From the NCBI GenBank assembly GCA_046329495.1, contig JAXLUO010000003.1, forward strand, positions 1-64,000: a DNA stretch of 64,000 nt, written 5' to 3'. The notes beneath the pieces were generated by a model that ran no database searches, had not been told where the DNA came from, and saw only the letters and a list, made by a program, of their open reading frames with translations. Numbering within the stretch: position 1 is the first letter of the stretch; each line of letters begins with the position of its first letter. The position numbers and the translations under genes were made by a program. The DNA is from Bog-950 sp046329495. GTDB taxonomy: Bacteria; Bacteroidota; Bacteroidia; Chitinophagales; LD1. Of this stretch, positions 51,279 to 61,127 are shown piece by piece.

Positions 51279-53704
51279 GCTTTCCGTATTACAGCGCCTA
51301 ATTCGCTTTCGTATTTGCTCATCAACTTACCCATTACCTTCTCAATTTCCTGATCGGTTAATGTTTTATCGGGGTGCTGAAATACAAAACTTACAGCGTA
51401 GCTCTTCTTGCCTTTCTCAATCTTATCGCCTTTGTATACGTCAAACAGACTCACTTCCTGTAACAGCTTCTTGCCTTCGTTGCGGGCAATTTTTTCAATG
51501 GCTTCAAAATGCAACTCTTCACCTACCAGCATTGCCAAATCGCGGCGCACCGCAGGGAACTTCGGTAACTCGCTAAACGATGTTTTTACAAACTGCGATT
51601 TTTCTAACAGGTAATCCCAATCCAGCTCGGCATAAAACACTTCGTTTTTAATATCAAACTGCTTCAAAATTTTTGGTGATATACCACCCAGCCGGGCCAC
51701 GGTTTGGCCTTCGTTGCTTAGTTGTAAGCTAAACACAAAAGGTGCAGCCTCGTTTATCTGCTGCTCAAAATTGGTATGGCCAAGTTTGCGCAACACATTT
51801 TGTACCAAAGCTTTTAAATGGAAGAAGTTATACTTCTCACCTTTAGCTGTCCAATTGTCTTCCAGTGTTTTACCGGTTAGCCAAAGGCTCAGGTAACGGC
51901 GTTGCTTATAGGCACCGTTTATTTTGTGGTAAGTAGTGCCAAACTCGTAAAAACGCAGATCGCTGTTTTTGCGATTCTGGTTATAGCCAATCACTTCTAA
52001 GCCTGAATACAACATGCCGGCACGTAAAGAGTCTAACTCGGCAGTCTGGCTGTTCAACAGCATCACCAGTTCCTTTTTTAGCTCCTCATCCTGCTCAAAC
52101 TTCGATTGCGATACGGAGTTGGTAGAGATCTCATTCAGTCCAAAACCCGAAAGCATATTGCCGATGGTATTCTCTAACTTCTGCACGTTTACAGCAGGTG
52201 CAAATTGCAGGTTGCTCTTCAATGCCTTAGTCAACGTAAAGCTGTTGTATCCGTAAATGCGCAATACTTCCTCAACAATGTCCGCTTCGCGGGTAACATC
52301 CGTTTTAAAGGCAGGCACCAGCAGGTTCCAGGTATCGCCTTCTTCGCTTACAACAATTATTTCCAGTTGCTCCAATATCTTTTTTACCAAGGCTTTTTCT
52401 ATCGCAAAGCCTGCTAAACGGATAATTCGGTCATAGCTAACCTGCACATTCCAGCCACTTATTTTCTCGGGATAAATATCCGTTATCTCACAGGCCACTT
52501 CACCGCCGGCCAGTTCGTTTATCAATAATGCAGCGCGCTTCAAAGCCTCAATAGTAATGTTAGGGTCGCAGCCTTTCTCAAAATGTGTGGCAGCATCCGT
52601 GCGTAGGGTGTGACGGGTGCTGGTGCGACGAATACCGGCAGGAGAGAAGTAGGCACTTTCTAAAAAGATGGAAGTTGTGCTTTCTGTAACGCCACTTTCC
52701 AAACCACCATACACACCCGCAATGCACATACCGCCTTCGGCATCGCATATCATCAGGTCATCCGCGCTCAGTTTAATATCCTTCCCATCCAGCGCTTTAA
52801 ATACGGTGCCTTCGGCCAGTTTCTTCACTACCACTTTGTTGCCGCTTATTTTAGCAGCATCAAAGGCATGTAGGGGCTGTCCGTATTCGTGAAGCACGTA
52901 ATTGGTAATATCTACTATGTTGTTGATGCTCTTTACACCAATAGCTTTCAATTTATTCTTCAACCAATCAGGCGATTCTTTTACAGTAATGCCGCTGATC
53001 ACCACCCCGCTATAACGCGGACAAGCCGCTGTATCTTCCACACTTACTGCAAGCGGCGATGGCGTTAATGAAGCTGTATAAGGGCTGGTATCGGGCTTGG
53101 TAAAGTTTACGCTGGTATTATAGGCCACATTCAGGGCTGCGGCTACATCGCGCGCTACGCCTATGTGCGAATTTGCATCACTGCGGTTAGGTGTTAAGCC
53201 TATCTCCAGCACATAGTCCTTCTCAATACGGAAATAGTCTGCGGCTTTCATGCCTATGGGCGTATCGGCAGGCAATACCAATATGCCGGCATGGCTTTCG
53301 CCCAGGCCCAGTTCGTCCTCGGCGCAAATCATACCAAAGCTTTCAACTCCGCGTATTTTGGCCTTCTTTATCTGCAATTTCTCACCACCCGAGGGATACA
53401 AGGTGCTACCAACCAGGGCCACAATCACCCTCTGACCGGCCGCCACATTCGGTGCGCCGCACACAATCTGCAATAATTCACCGCTGCCCACATCTACCTT
53501 GGTAACCGATAACTTGTCGGCATCCGGGTGCTTGTCGCATTCTTTTACCTCGCCAATAACCACACCTTCCAGGCCGCCCTGCACGGTTTCAAAAGCGGTA
53601 ATATCTTCCACCTCCAAACCCGTTCCGGTCAACACTTCGCCCAAATCCTTTGGGTTTAGGTTAAAATCAACATATTGCTTCAGCCAGTTGTACGAAATCT
53701 TCAT
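51275..53704 (-). CDS. pheT: Phenylalanyl-tRNA synthetase beta subunit
   Basis: PheT pairs with PheS and charges tRNA-Phe, with editing by its B3/B4 domain. I start at 53704 (MKISYNWLKQYVD), the family's normal start; the frame to 53830 is longer but unlikely. The 809-residue protein has the tRNA-binding domain (about 40-150, with CDKHPDADKLSVTKVD), B3/B4, B5 (YDRIIRLAGF) and a catalytic-like core. The C-terminal FDX-ACB domain (FPAVRRDLAMLV, then DVYKGDKIEKGKKSYAVSFVFQ) completes it. PheS is not adjacent. Confidence 0.96.
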   Translation of the reverse strand: MKISYNWLKQYVDFNLNPKDLGEVLTGTGLEVEDITAFETVQGGLEGVVIGEVKECDKHPDADKLSVTKVDVGSGELLQIVCGAPNVAAGQRVIVALVGSTLYPSGGEKLQIKKAKIRGVESFGMICAEDELGLGESHAGILVLPADTPIGMKAADYFRIEKDYVLEIGLTPNRSDANSHIGVARDVAAALNVAYNTSVNFTKPDTSPYTASLTPSPLAVSVEDTAACPRYSGVVISGITVKESPDWLKNKLKAIGVKSINNIVDITNYVLHEYGQPLHAFDAAKISGNKVVVKKLAEGTVFKALDGKDIKLSADDLMICDAEGGMCIAGVYGGLESGVTESTTSIFLESAYFSPAGIRRTSTRHTLRTDAATHFEKGCDPNITIEALKRAALLINELAGGEVACEITDIYPEKISGWNVQVSYDRIIRLAGFAIEKALVKKILEQLEIIVVSEEGDTWNLLVPAFKTDVTREADIVEEVLRIYGYNSFTLTKALKSNLQFAPAVNVQKLENTIGNMLSGFGLNEISTNSVSQSKFEQDEELKKELVMLLNSQTAELDSLRAGMLYSGLEVIGYNQNRKNSDLRFYEFGTTYHKINGAYKQRRYLSLWLTGKTLEDNWTAKGEKYNFFHLKALVQNVLRKLGHTNFEQQINEAAPFVFSLQLSNEGQTVARLGGISPKILKQFDIKNEVFYAELDWDYLLEKSQFVKTSFSELPKFPAVRRDLAMLVGEELHFEAIEKIARNEGKKLLQEVSLFDVYKGDKIEKGKKSYAVSFVFQHPDKTLTDQEIEKVMGKLMSKYESELGAVIRKA

Positions 53705-54106
53705 AGCGGCGAATTTAAAAGTATTGCCGAAAACGGCCGTATTCCAATCAAAACCACTATAGAACGCTGATAAACACTGATTCTTATGATTCCATTGCTC
53801 TGCAAGCCGTTTGCCTTGGCCAAAACGCAAGCCGGCCAGGGCTGTTCAAATTCCCCCTTGTCAGGCCCATGTATAGCTAACGGGAGTGCGCGCCCATTCC
53901 CGCAGCAGGGTATGTTCTTATTCTTAATGCTAAGCATGCTCAGGCGCACCCGGGCTTCAGCCCGTAAACAGCAAAATTCCATTTCTCCCGGCAAGCCGGA
54001 TGCTTCAGCTTCCGGCGCCTTCCGGCTGCACCACCAAACCATTATTAAAGACTAACCCAAAGCTGTCCCCCCTTGCGCAAGCCACAAGCCCGGCAAATAG
54101 GGGGAC

Positions 54107-54172
54107 GAGAAAAAGCAAGTATTGCATTGCCTCAGTCATCCTGAGCGTAGTCGAAGGAGACTTGCTTTTTCG
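54107..54172. repeat. Dispersed intergenic repeat with long inverted ends
   Basis: GAAAAAGCAAGT and ACTTGCTTTTTC are 12-bp inverted repeats that enclose a core including GTCATCCTGAGCGTAGTCGA, a sequence family common between genes in Bacteroidota. The region from 53705 to 54306 has no gene I can support. It holds the pheT upstream region and this repeat. Confidence 0.6.
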
Positions 54173-54306
54173 GAGGGGGTAAAACACTTGCGCAACTCAC
54201 CAACCACCTCCCTAAGCACTACACAGTCTGATCTCTGTTTTCTGTGCGCTCGTCTCTTTAATATTCATTAACACGGCTCAATTGTTAAATTGCCTACTAT
54301 CGTAGT

Positions 54307-54687
54307 GTGAATCAGTTCAGACATAGAACCATTTTCCGGTTACTCTGCGTGGTAATGGCACTGCACATTCTGAACTTTAGTATTGATGCACCCGATCCTG
54401 AACCTGCCGGACAGCCGGAAAACCTTAGCTATAACGATATAGAAAGCGTAACCGAATTGGTAGCCGAGCAATGGCTTAAAATCGACAATGCTTTTCCCGA
54501 ACACGATGAAGCCGATGACGAAGATGGCTCCTGCATCACCAAAAAACTCGACTTTGAGTGTATAATGAAGGAAGTAGAAAAATGGAATTACACACCTTTC
54601 TTCTACACCGCTTATCTCCTCCCCATTCTCCGGGCACCTAAAGTGGAAGGCTTCTCCGGAGATATAGCCCAACCGCCCGAGGCTTAG
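54307..54687 (+). CDS. Small acidic secreted or anchored protein before the efflux operon
   Basis: A GTG start at 54307 gives 126 residues. The N-terminal ~27 residues are hydrophobic (LLCVVMALHILNFSI) and serve as signal or anchor. The rest is acidic (for example EHDEADDEDGSC) with two cysteines (SCITKK and FECIMK). It ends 120 bases before the efflux operon, on the same strand. The acidic, cysteine-containing middle might bind metal, which is inference. I know no family. Confidence 0.6.
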   Translation: MNQFRHRTIFRLLCVVMALHILNFSIDAPDPEPAGQPENLSYNDIESVTELVAEQWLKIDNAFPEHDEADDEDGSCITKKLDFECIMKEVEKWNYTPFFYTAYLLPILRAPKVEGFSGDIAQPPEA

Positions 54688-54711
54688 TTTTTATTCGCTT
54701 TACATAATGCT

Positions 54712-54736
54712 TGTTTGTTATATGATATAGCAAACA
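54712..54736. promoter_or_regulatory. 25-bp operator candidate before the efflux operon
   Basis: The dyad starts TGTTTG and ends CAAACA around a TATAT-G-ATATA core, with only one mismatched base pair outside the centre (position 54724). It lies between the small acidic gene and the efflux operon, 71 bases before the first ATG. This fits a repressor/activator site for metal-responsive control. Confidence 0.55.
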
Positions 54737-54806
54737 CACGCCTCATTTATTAACGGCGGTCATTAATAGCTAACTGCATTAATGCCGGAAGTCTAATTAC
54801 ATAAGC

Positions 54807-56075
54807 ATGAAAACTAGGATAAGCAGATGCTGCTTTATAGTGCTTTGTTTGGCACTATGCAGTTGTGGGTTTGCACAGGATACCTTAAAGGTCTCTTTGC
54901 CCGATGCAGAAACCATATTTTTAAAGAAGAACCTGTTGCTATTGGCCGAAAAGTATAATGTAAGCAGTGCGCAGGCACAGGTAATACAGGCGCGTTTATA
55001 CAACAACCCTAACGTGCAAGTGAGTGGCAACATCTACAACCCCGAGTTGAAAAAGCCCTTTGATATGAGTAACGCCCACGGCGAATTCACAGTTGGTATT
55101 CAACAACTGATTGACATTGCCGGCAAACACAATAGTCAGGTAAAGGTGGCCCAAACTAATGTGGCCCTGGCTCAAAGCCGCCTGTTCGATCTGCTTCGCA
55201 CCCTGCGCTACACGCTTCGCAGCGATTACTATCAACTATATTTCCTGCAGCAGTCCATCCATTCGTACGATGAACAAATAGAATGGTTGGGCAACATGAG
55301 CAAAACCTATGATGATCTTGCCGCCAAAGGCAGGGTTTCGTTAAAGGATGCCATGCGCATTAAATCGCTCTGGTACGGTTTAAAAGCTGAGCAGCTAAAC
55401 CTTCAAACCCAGTTCAACGAGGTGGAGGCTGAGTTCCAGTTACTGTTGCAGGGCAACAATACGGTGTTTTTGCCCGATACTGTTAAACAGCAGGTGCAGG
55501 ATATAAAGCAATTGCCCATGCAAAGTTTGCTGGATAGTGCCTATACGCACCGTTACGACTTGTTGCAGGCACAGCAAACAGCCACACTTGCCGCACAAAA
55601 CTATACGCTGCAAAAGGCAACGGCTGTGCCCGACTTACTAGTAGGTGCCAGTTTTGACAAGCGCGGTAGTTTTGTTGAGAATGCCGGCTTTTTTACGGTG
55701 GGTATCGATCTGCCCTTCTTTAACCGCAACCAGGGCAATATCAAAGCAGCAAAGCTGGGTATTGAGCAATCAAAACTGTTGGTGAATCAGCAACAACAGG
55801 TAGTGGAAAATGATGTATTGCATGCCTACCACGATCTGCTCGCTGCTGATGCTATGGTCAAGTCCATCGATGCTTCTTTCCCGCAACAGTTTACCGATTT
55901 GCTGAAGAGTGCACAGCTAAACTTTCAGAGGAACAACCTGAGTGTATTGGATTTTGCCGACTTCTACGAGTCGTATAAGCAAAGCGTATTGCAATACAAC
56001 CAGGCGCTTAATAATAAAGCACAAAGCATCGAGCGGTTAAATTTTGCGGTTGGCGCAGCCGTGCTCAGCTACTAA
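54807..56075 (+). CDS. Outer-membrane efflux protein, TolC/CusC-type
   Basis: The protein has 422 residues. A signal peptide ends near SCGFAQ; it is not a lipobox in the normal position. The mature part has two homologous halves of alpha-helical hairpins with outer-membrane strands, typical of TolC-like proteins (NPNVQVSGNIYNPEL, then VAQTNVALAQSRLFDLLRTLRY and the repeat in the second half). It forms the outer-membrane channel of the RND pump that follows. It is the first gene of the operon. The family call is sound; the metal range is unknown. Confidence 0.9.
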   Translation: MKTRISRCCFIVLCLALCSCGFAQDTLKVSLPDAETIFLKKNLLLLAEKYNVSSAQAQVIQARLYNNPNVQVSGNIYNPELKKPFDMSNAHGEFTVGIQQLIDIAGKHNSQVKVAQTNVALAQSRLFDLLRTLRYTLRSDYYQLYFLQQSIHSYDEQIEWLGNMSKTYDDLAAKGRVSLKDAMRIKSLWYGLKAEQLNLQTQFNEVEAEFQLLLQGNNTVFLPDTVKQQVQDIKQLPMQSLLDSAYTHRYDLLQAQQTATLAAQNYTLQKATAVPDLLVGASFDKRGSFVENAGFFTVGIDLPFFNRNQGNIKAAKLGIEQSKLLVNQQQQVVENDVLHAYHDLLAADAMVKSIDASFPQQFTDLLKSAQLNFQRNNLSVLDFADFYESYKQSVLQYNQALNNKAQSIERLNFAVGAAVLSY

Positions 56076-56106
56076 TCCTTATTCCCGAACTATTAAAAAA
56101 GAAATC

Positions 56107-57186
56107 ATGAAATACATAAATAGCATTGTTGCAACCGCTCTTCTACTGCTGTTACTGAACGCCTGCCATAAGCCGGCAGAAGAAACTGCAAAGGAGGAAG
56201 AACTGATTCCGGCTGAGGTGATGAAAAACCTTGAAACGGCCTTTGTTGATTCGGAAGAGATAGGGAACGTAGTACGCTTAAATGGTAAAATAGCACCCGA
56301 TGATGCTAAAACAGCAAAGGTGTATGCCCTGGTTAGCGGCCGCGTAATGAACCTGCCCGTACAATTAGGCGATTATGTGAAAAAGGGCGATGTACTGGCC
56401 GTGCTTAAAAGTGCCGAAGTGGCAGGCATTGGTAACGACCTGGCTACGGCGGAATCAAATGTAGAGATGACCCGGAAAGCGATGGAAACTACCAAAGACC
56501 TCTTTGATGGCAAATTGGTGGCGGAGCAGGATTATATCAATGCAAAGGTAGCTTACAATAAGGCATTAGCCGAGCTCAACAGGGCAAAACAGGTGGCTGC
56601 CATTACCGGTGGCGATAATGCCACTTATGTAATTACCTCGCCTGTAAACGGCCTGGTGATAGAAAAGAATATTAGCCCTAACTCCGAGGTGCGGGCCGAT
56701 AACAGCACCAACCTTTTTACGGTGGCCGATTTAAACACGGTATGGATAATGGCCAATGTGTACGAAACAGATTTAAACAAAGTGCATGAAGGCGACAGTG
56801 TAACGGTAAATACATTGGTTGAGCCCGACCGTAATTACACGGGCTGTATCGATAAAATTTACAATGTGCTTGACCCCACCAACCGAACAATGAAGGTGCG
56901 GGTAACCTTGCCTAATACGGCTAACGAGCTTAAACCCGAAATGTTTGTTACAGTGATGGTAAAGGGTAAACCCGGTAGCCGCCGGTTATCTATTCCTGCC
57001 CGTGCCCTGGTTATGGATAATAGTAAAAATTACGTAGTGCTGCGCAGGCAGGGCAAACTGCAGATACAGGAGGTTACACTGCTAAACAGGATTGATACCC
57101 GTGCTTATGTGGATGGGCTGAAGGTGGGAGATGAAGTGGTAACCAATTCGCAAGTATTCATTTACCAGGCCTTGAGCTCAAAATAA
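56107..57186 (+). CDS. RND efflux periplasmic adaptor, CusB/CzcB-type
   Basis: I start at 56107 (MKYINSIVATALLLLLLNACHKP), giving a lipobox (LLNAC). A longer frame from 56044 is an overlap with the previous gene. The 359-residue lipoprotein has the lipoyl-like halves around YALVSGRVMNLPVQLGDYVKKGD, a helical hairpin (about 105-155) and VITSPVNGLVIEKNISPNSEVRAD, which define membrane fusion proteins. The barrel ends with VRVTLPNTANELKPEMFVTVMV. It links the outer channel to the inner pump. It lies 31 bases after the channel gene. Confidence 0.92.
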   Translation: MKYINSIVATALLLLLLNACHKPAEETAKEEELIPAEVMKNLETAFVDSEEIGNVVRLNGKIAPDDAKTAKVYALVSGRVMNLPVQLGDYVKKGDVLAVLKSAEVAGIGNDLATAESNVEMTRKAMETTKDLFDGKLVAEQDYINAKVAYNKALAELNRAKQVAAITGGDNATYVITSPVNGLVIEKNISPNSEVRADNSTNLFTVADLNTVWIMANVYETDLNKVHEGDSVTVNTLVEPDRNYTGCIDKIYNVLDPTNRTMKVRVTLPNTANELKPEMFVTVMVKGKPGSRRLSIPARALVMDNSKNYVVLRRQGKLQIQEVTLLNRIDTRAYVDGLKVGDEVVTNSQVFIYQALSSK

Positions 57187-57192
57187 TTAGCC

Positions 57193-60100
57193 ATGTTTAA
57201 AGCAGTAAAAAAGATAATAGCCTTTTCGCTAAAGAACAGGCTGTTCATATTTCTGGGTACATTGGTGCTGATAGGCTGGGGCTTAATCAGTTTTAAGAAC
57301 ATTCCCATTGAAGCATTCCCGGATGTAACCAACACACAGATAACCATTATTACCCAATGGCCGGGGCGTAGTGCCGAGGAAGTGGAGAAGTTCGTAACAG
57401 TGCCTATCGAGGTGGCGATGAACCCTATTCAACGCAAAACTTCGGTGCGTTCTACTACCGTGTTTGGCTTGTCAGTGGTAAAAGTCATTTTCGATGACGA
57501 TGTAGACGATCCTTTTGCTCGGCAACAGGTAAACAATATGCTTCGTGATGTGGACCTACCCGAAAATGCGGATCCCGATGTACAACCGCCAACAGGACCA
57601 ACCGGCGAAATATTCCGCTATACCCTAAGCAGTACTACTAAAACAGTAAAGGAGCTGAAAACGTTGCAGGATTGGGTTATTGAACGGCAACTCTTAGGTG
57701 TGCCGGGGGTAGGCGATGTGGTAAGCTTTGGTGGCGAAGTAAAAACGTACGAGATTAAGGTGAATCCCCTTAAGCTGACCTCGTACGGTATTAGTCCGCT
57801 GGATGTATACACGGCAGTATCAAAAAGCAATATCAATGTAGGCGGAGATATTATAGTAGATAATTCGCAGGCGTATGTGGTGCGCGGTATTGGTGTACTG
57901 AACAATGAGGACGAGATAGGCAACATCATAATCACCGATATAAACGGAACCCCCGTACTGGTAAAGGATGTGGCCCTGGTAGCCGTTACAGCCCTGCCCC
58001 GGTTAGGTCAGGTGGGCCGCGATGGTATGAACGATGTAGTGGAAGGTATTATAGTGATGCGCAAGGGCGAAAACCCCAGCGAGGTGATCAAACGCGTGCA
58101 GGCCAAAATCGACTACCTGAACGAAAAGGTTTTGCCGGCAGATGTAAAAATCAATACGTTCTATAACCGTAACGATTTAATACAGTTTGCTACCCACACC
58201 GTACTGCATAACATGGTGGAAGGTATTTTGTTTGTAACAGTAATTGTGTTTCTGTTTATGGCCGATTGGCGAACTACCGTTACCGTTGCAATTGTTATAC
58301 CGCTGGCGCTTTTGTTTGCTTTTATATGCCTTACTTTAAAAGGCATGAGCGCCAACCTGCTATCGATGGGGGCAATCGACTTTGGTATCATTATCGATGG
58401 TGCGGTGGTAATGGTGGAAGGGCTGTTTGTAGTGCTCGATCATAAAGCACAGCAATTGGGCATGGAGCGGTTCAATAAACTTTCCAAACTGGGTATAGTT
58501 AAACAAACCGGTGGCGAGTTGGGCAAGGCTATCTTCTTTTCTAAGCTTATTATTATTGTAGCGCTGCTTCCTATATTCTCCTTCCAAAAAGTAGAAGGCA
58601 AAATGTTTTCTCCCCTGGCCTGGACTTTAGGTTTTGCCTTATTGGGTGCTTTGTTGTTAACATTAACGCTGGTGCCTATGCTTACGGCCATTTTGCTAAA
58701 AAAGGATGTAAAGGAAAAGCACAACAGGTTTGTTGAGTTCATAACCAACGGCGTTATGCGCATGTTTAGCTGGACCTATCATCACAAGCGAATAACAGCT
58801 ATCATGTCGGTGGTAATTGTGGTGCTTGGTTTGTCCTGCTTCAAACTTTTAGGAACCGAATTTTTGCCTGAGTTGGATGAAGGCGCTATTTATATACGAG
58901 CCACCTGCCCGCTAAGTGTGTCGCTGGAAAGCTCCCGCGATATAGCGAACAAGATGCGCAAGATCATTCTTTCCTTTCCCGAAGTAAAACAGGTAATGTC
59001 GCAAACCGGCCGACCCAACGATGGCACCGATGCTACAGGCTTCTATAACATCGAATTCCACGTGGATATCTATCCTAAAGACGAATGGAAAAGTGGTATT
59101 ACCAAAGAGCAGTTGATAGAACAGATGCAACAGAAGTTGGCGGCCTTCCCCGGCATTAACCTAAATTTCTCGCAACCAATAATGGATAATGTAGAAGAAG
59201 CGGTATCAGGTGTTAAAGGTTCGCTGGTGGTTAAAATTTATGGCGATACACTGGCCTATACCGAGCAAAAGGCTGTTGAGGTGTGCAAAGCAATGAAAGA
59301 TGTAGAAGGTATAAAGGACCTTGGTGTTATAAGGAATATAGGCCAGCCTGAATTGCGGATTGATCTGGATGCCTATAAAATGGGCCTGTATGGTGTTACC
59401 ACAGCCGATGCGAATGCCATTATTGAGATGGCAATAGGAGGTAAGGCCATAACACAGATTTACGAAGGGGAGAAGAAATTTCAATTACGCCTGCGCTATG
59501 AGGAGAAATACCGGAACGATGCCGAAGCTATCAGCAACCTGATGGTGCCAACTTCCCGTGGTTCGCAGGTGCCGATTAAGAGTATTGCTACAATTAAGCG
59601 GTTAACAGGGCCTTGCCTAATCTTCCGCGATGAAAATAAGCGCTACTCTGCTGTTAAGTTCTCGGTACGCGAACGGGATATGGGTAGTGCCATTGCCGAG
59701 GCGCAGGCGAAGGTGGCAGCCGCTGTACACCTTAGCAAAGGCAACGAAATGCAATGGGCCGGCGACTTTGAAAACCAACAACGCGCTACTAAACGGTTAG
59801 GTCAGGTTGTGCCGGTAAGTTTGTTCCTCATCTTCCTTATCCTGTTTATCATGTTTGGTAATTTAAAGGATGCCGGTATTGTATTGCTGAATGTGCCGTT
59901 CGCCATCATTGGCGGCATCGGCGCTTTGCTTATTACTCATACCAACTTCAGTATTTCAGCCGGTATTGGGTTTATTGCCTTGTTTGGTATTTGTATCCAG
60001 AACGGGGTGATATTAATATCGGTGTTTAAGAACAATCTGCATCAAATTAAACGCTCCGAGCTTAATCAGCATTCTTTGGAACAAGCCATTACAGAAGGGG

Positions 60101-60315
60101 TACGCTCACGTGTTCGCCCTGTTGTAATGACCGCCTTGATGGCGGCAATAGGCTTATTACCTGCCGCTCTCTCCCACGGTATCGGTTCCGAAACATCTAA
60201 ACCATTGGCCATTGTAGTTATCGGCGGTTTAATTTCGGCAACGTTCTTAACCCTTCTGGTTTTCCCGATCTTCTTTTTCGGCGCCTATCGTAAAATGGGT
60301 AGCGAAATGGATTAA
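57193..60315 (+). CDS. cusA: Heavy-metal RND efflux pump, CusA/CzcA-type
   Basis: The protein has 1040 residues and twelve transmembrane helices with two large periplasmic loops. FKNIPIEAFPDVTNTQITIITQWPG-type start, GAIDFGIIIDGAVVMVEG in helix 4 (with the proton-relay aspartates), and the second-half IGFIALFGICIQNGVILISV are typical of the HME-RND family. It uses the proton gradient to export Cu/Ag or Co/Zn/Cd-type metals. The specific metal cannot be named from the residues that I can see. It starts 6 bases after the adaptor gene and is followed by a good terminator. Confidence 0.95.
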   Translation: MFKAVKKIIAFSLKNRLFIFLGTLVLIGWGLISFKNIPIEAFPDVTNTQITIITQWPGRSAEEVEKFVTVPIEVAMNPIQRKTSVRSTTVFGLSVVKVIFDDDVDDPFARQQVNNMLRDVDLPENADPDVQPPTGPTGEIFRYTLSSTTKTVKELKTLQDWVIERQLLGVPGVGDVVSFGGEVKTYEIKVNPLKLTSYGISPLDVYTAVSKSNINVGGDIIVDNSQAYVVRGIGVLNNEDEIGNIIITDINGTPVLVKDVALVAVTALPRLGQVGRDGMNDVVEGIIVMRKGENPSEVIKRVQAKIDYLNEKVLPADVKINTFYNRNDLIQFATHTVLHNMVEGILFVTVIVFLFMADWRTTVTVAIVIPLALLFAFICLTLKGMSANLLSMGAIDFGIIIDGAVVMVEGLFVVLDHKAQQLGMERFNKLSKLGIVKQTGGELGKAIFFSKLIIIVALLPIFSFQKVEGKMFSPLAWTLGFALLGALLLTLTLVPMLTAILLKKDVKEKHNRFVEFITNGVMRMFSWTYHHKRITAIMSVVIVVLGLSCFKLLGTEFLPELDEGAIYIRATCPLSVSLESSRDIANKMRKIILSFPEVKQVMSQTGRPNDGTDATGFYNIEFHVDIYPKDEWKSGITKEQLIEQMQQKLAAFPGINLNFSQPIMDNVEEAVSGVKGSLVVKIYGDTLAYTEQKAVEVCKAMKDVEGIKDLGVIRNIGQPELRIDLDAYKMGLYGVTTADANAIIEMAIGGKAITQIYEGEKKFQLRLRYEEKYRNDAEAISNLMVPTSRGSQVPIKSIATIKRLTGPCLIFRDENKRYSAVKFSVRERDMGSAIAEAQAKVAAAVHLSKGNEMQWAGDFENQQRATKRLGQVVPVSLFLIFLILFIMFGNLKDAGIVLLNVPFAIIGGIGALLITHTNFSISAGIGFIALFGICIQNGVILISVFKNNLHQIKRSELNQHSLEQAITEGVRSRVRPVVMTALMAAIGLLPAALSHGIGSETSKPLAIVVIGGLISATFLTLLVFPIFFFGAYRKMGSEMD

Positions 60316-60322
60316 GAAACAA

Positions 60323-60367
60323 GCACAGGGGCTCCTCAACCAATGGTCCCCTGTGCCTATTTTTTTG
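60323..60367 (+). terminator. Terminator of the efflux operon
   Basis: GCACAGGGG (60323-60331) pairs with CCCCTGTGC (60348-60356), and a T7 run follows at 60361-60367. This is a strong intrinsic terminator right after the pump gene. Confidence 0.88.
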
Positions 60368-60606
60368 ATAACGCCAATGTTTGCTTCTATAGAGGAGGTA
60401 AGCCCTACGCCAGACATTTCAGGTAGTCTGCCGGTGGTTTATCGGTAATTTAACAAATCTATATTTGTATTTAGTTTCAATATTTATTACCTTTACTGCC
60501 AAAATCAGGAAAATACTATGACTGCCTCGCCAAATCTTACGCCCCAACTCACCTATACCCTATCCCGGCCTTACCTGCACACTGGAAGTTCCAAAGGCGA
60601 CAGCAA

Positions 60607-60632
60607 AAAGTTTACACTTCTATGTAAACTTT
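60607..60632. repeat. Palindrome AAAGTTTACA-N6-TGTAAACTTT
   Basis: This is a perfect 10-bp inverted repeat with a 6-base spacer. The same GTAAACTTT word recurs at about 60742-60770 (twice). It lies at the start of the repeat-rich gap and may be a protein-binding site. Confidence 0.6.
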
Positions 60633-60829
60633 CATCAACAGTTCAAAGTCGAACCTGGTGTTTGGAGCCCCAAAACCGCCTGAATTATCAAATTTCAATA
60701 CTTATTCAGCTTTTTTATGTGGTAAGGAAGGTGCTGCAATAGGTAAACTTTACAATGCGACGTAAACTTTTGTCAACTTTTTGCCGCCTCCAAAATGACG
60801 CTGCTTCATCAAATTATCTTTTTGGGAAT

Positions 60830-60995
60830 TTGTGCATGCAAAATCAACTGCACAAATGTGCACAAATGCTTAAAAGCGTAATATATGAAAGTACGATTCC
60901 GACCCGTTTTAACACAAAAATCACTCATATGAAAAATTCTGTAACTTGTGCACAAGCAGAAAAGTGCACAAGCATGCACAAGTAGATGTGGATAA
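60830..60995. other. Cluster of GTGCACAA words with a DnaA-box match
   Basis: Within about 160 bases, TGCACAA or its complement occurs several times (for example TTGTGCACAA near 60947). A perfect DnaA box in reverse, TGTGGATAA (60987-60995), ends the cluster. It could be a small regulatory or replication-related site. Only one perfect DnaA box is present, so an origin is not shown. Confidence 0.35.
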
Positions 60996-61026
60996 CCTCG
61001 AAGCCGGTAAGCCTTTACAGAGAATC

Positions 61027-61104
61027 TGTAAAGGAGTGTAAAGCTTATCCTGGTCATCCTCTGCATCCTGTAAATCCTGGTTTAAAAAGTGTAAAGGAGT
61101 GTAA
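61027..61104. repeat. 78-bp direct repeat, copy 1
   Basis: The repeat opens and closes with TGTAAAGGAGTGTAAAG and has a middle built from short TCCTG units (CATCCTCTGCATCCTG). A second copy lies at 61246-61322. Most of the 1137-base gap from 60316 to 61452 consists of such repeats, palindromes and relics, with no supported gene. Confidence 0.8.
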
Positions 61105-61127
61105 AGTTAGGGCTGCTTAAAAATAAG

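Noticed and set aside
53701..54055. Open frames in the gap upstream of pheT on both strands
   Set aside because: They are rich in Pro, Ala and Arg, with no domain, and they lie across repeats and the pheT leader.
60518..60742. A 74-codon frame in the repeat-rich gap
   Set aside because: It has no domain, an unlikely amino-acid composition and overlaps palindromic repeats; there is no promoter or neighbour support.
60755..60985. A 76-codon frame in the same gap
   Set aside because: It runs through the GTGCACAA words, and its sequence reflects those repeats rather than a protein.
60830..60995. Chromosome origin of replication
   Set aside because: Only one perfect DnaA box and no dnaA, gidA or other origin-linked gene are in the window.
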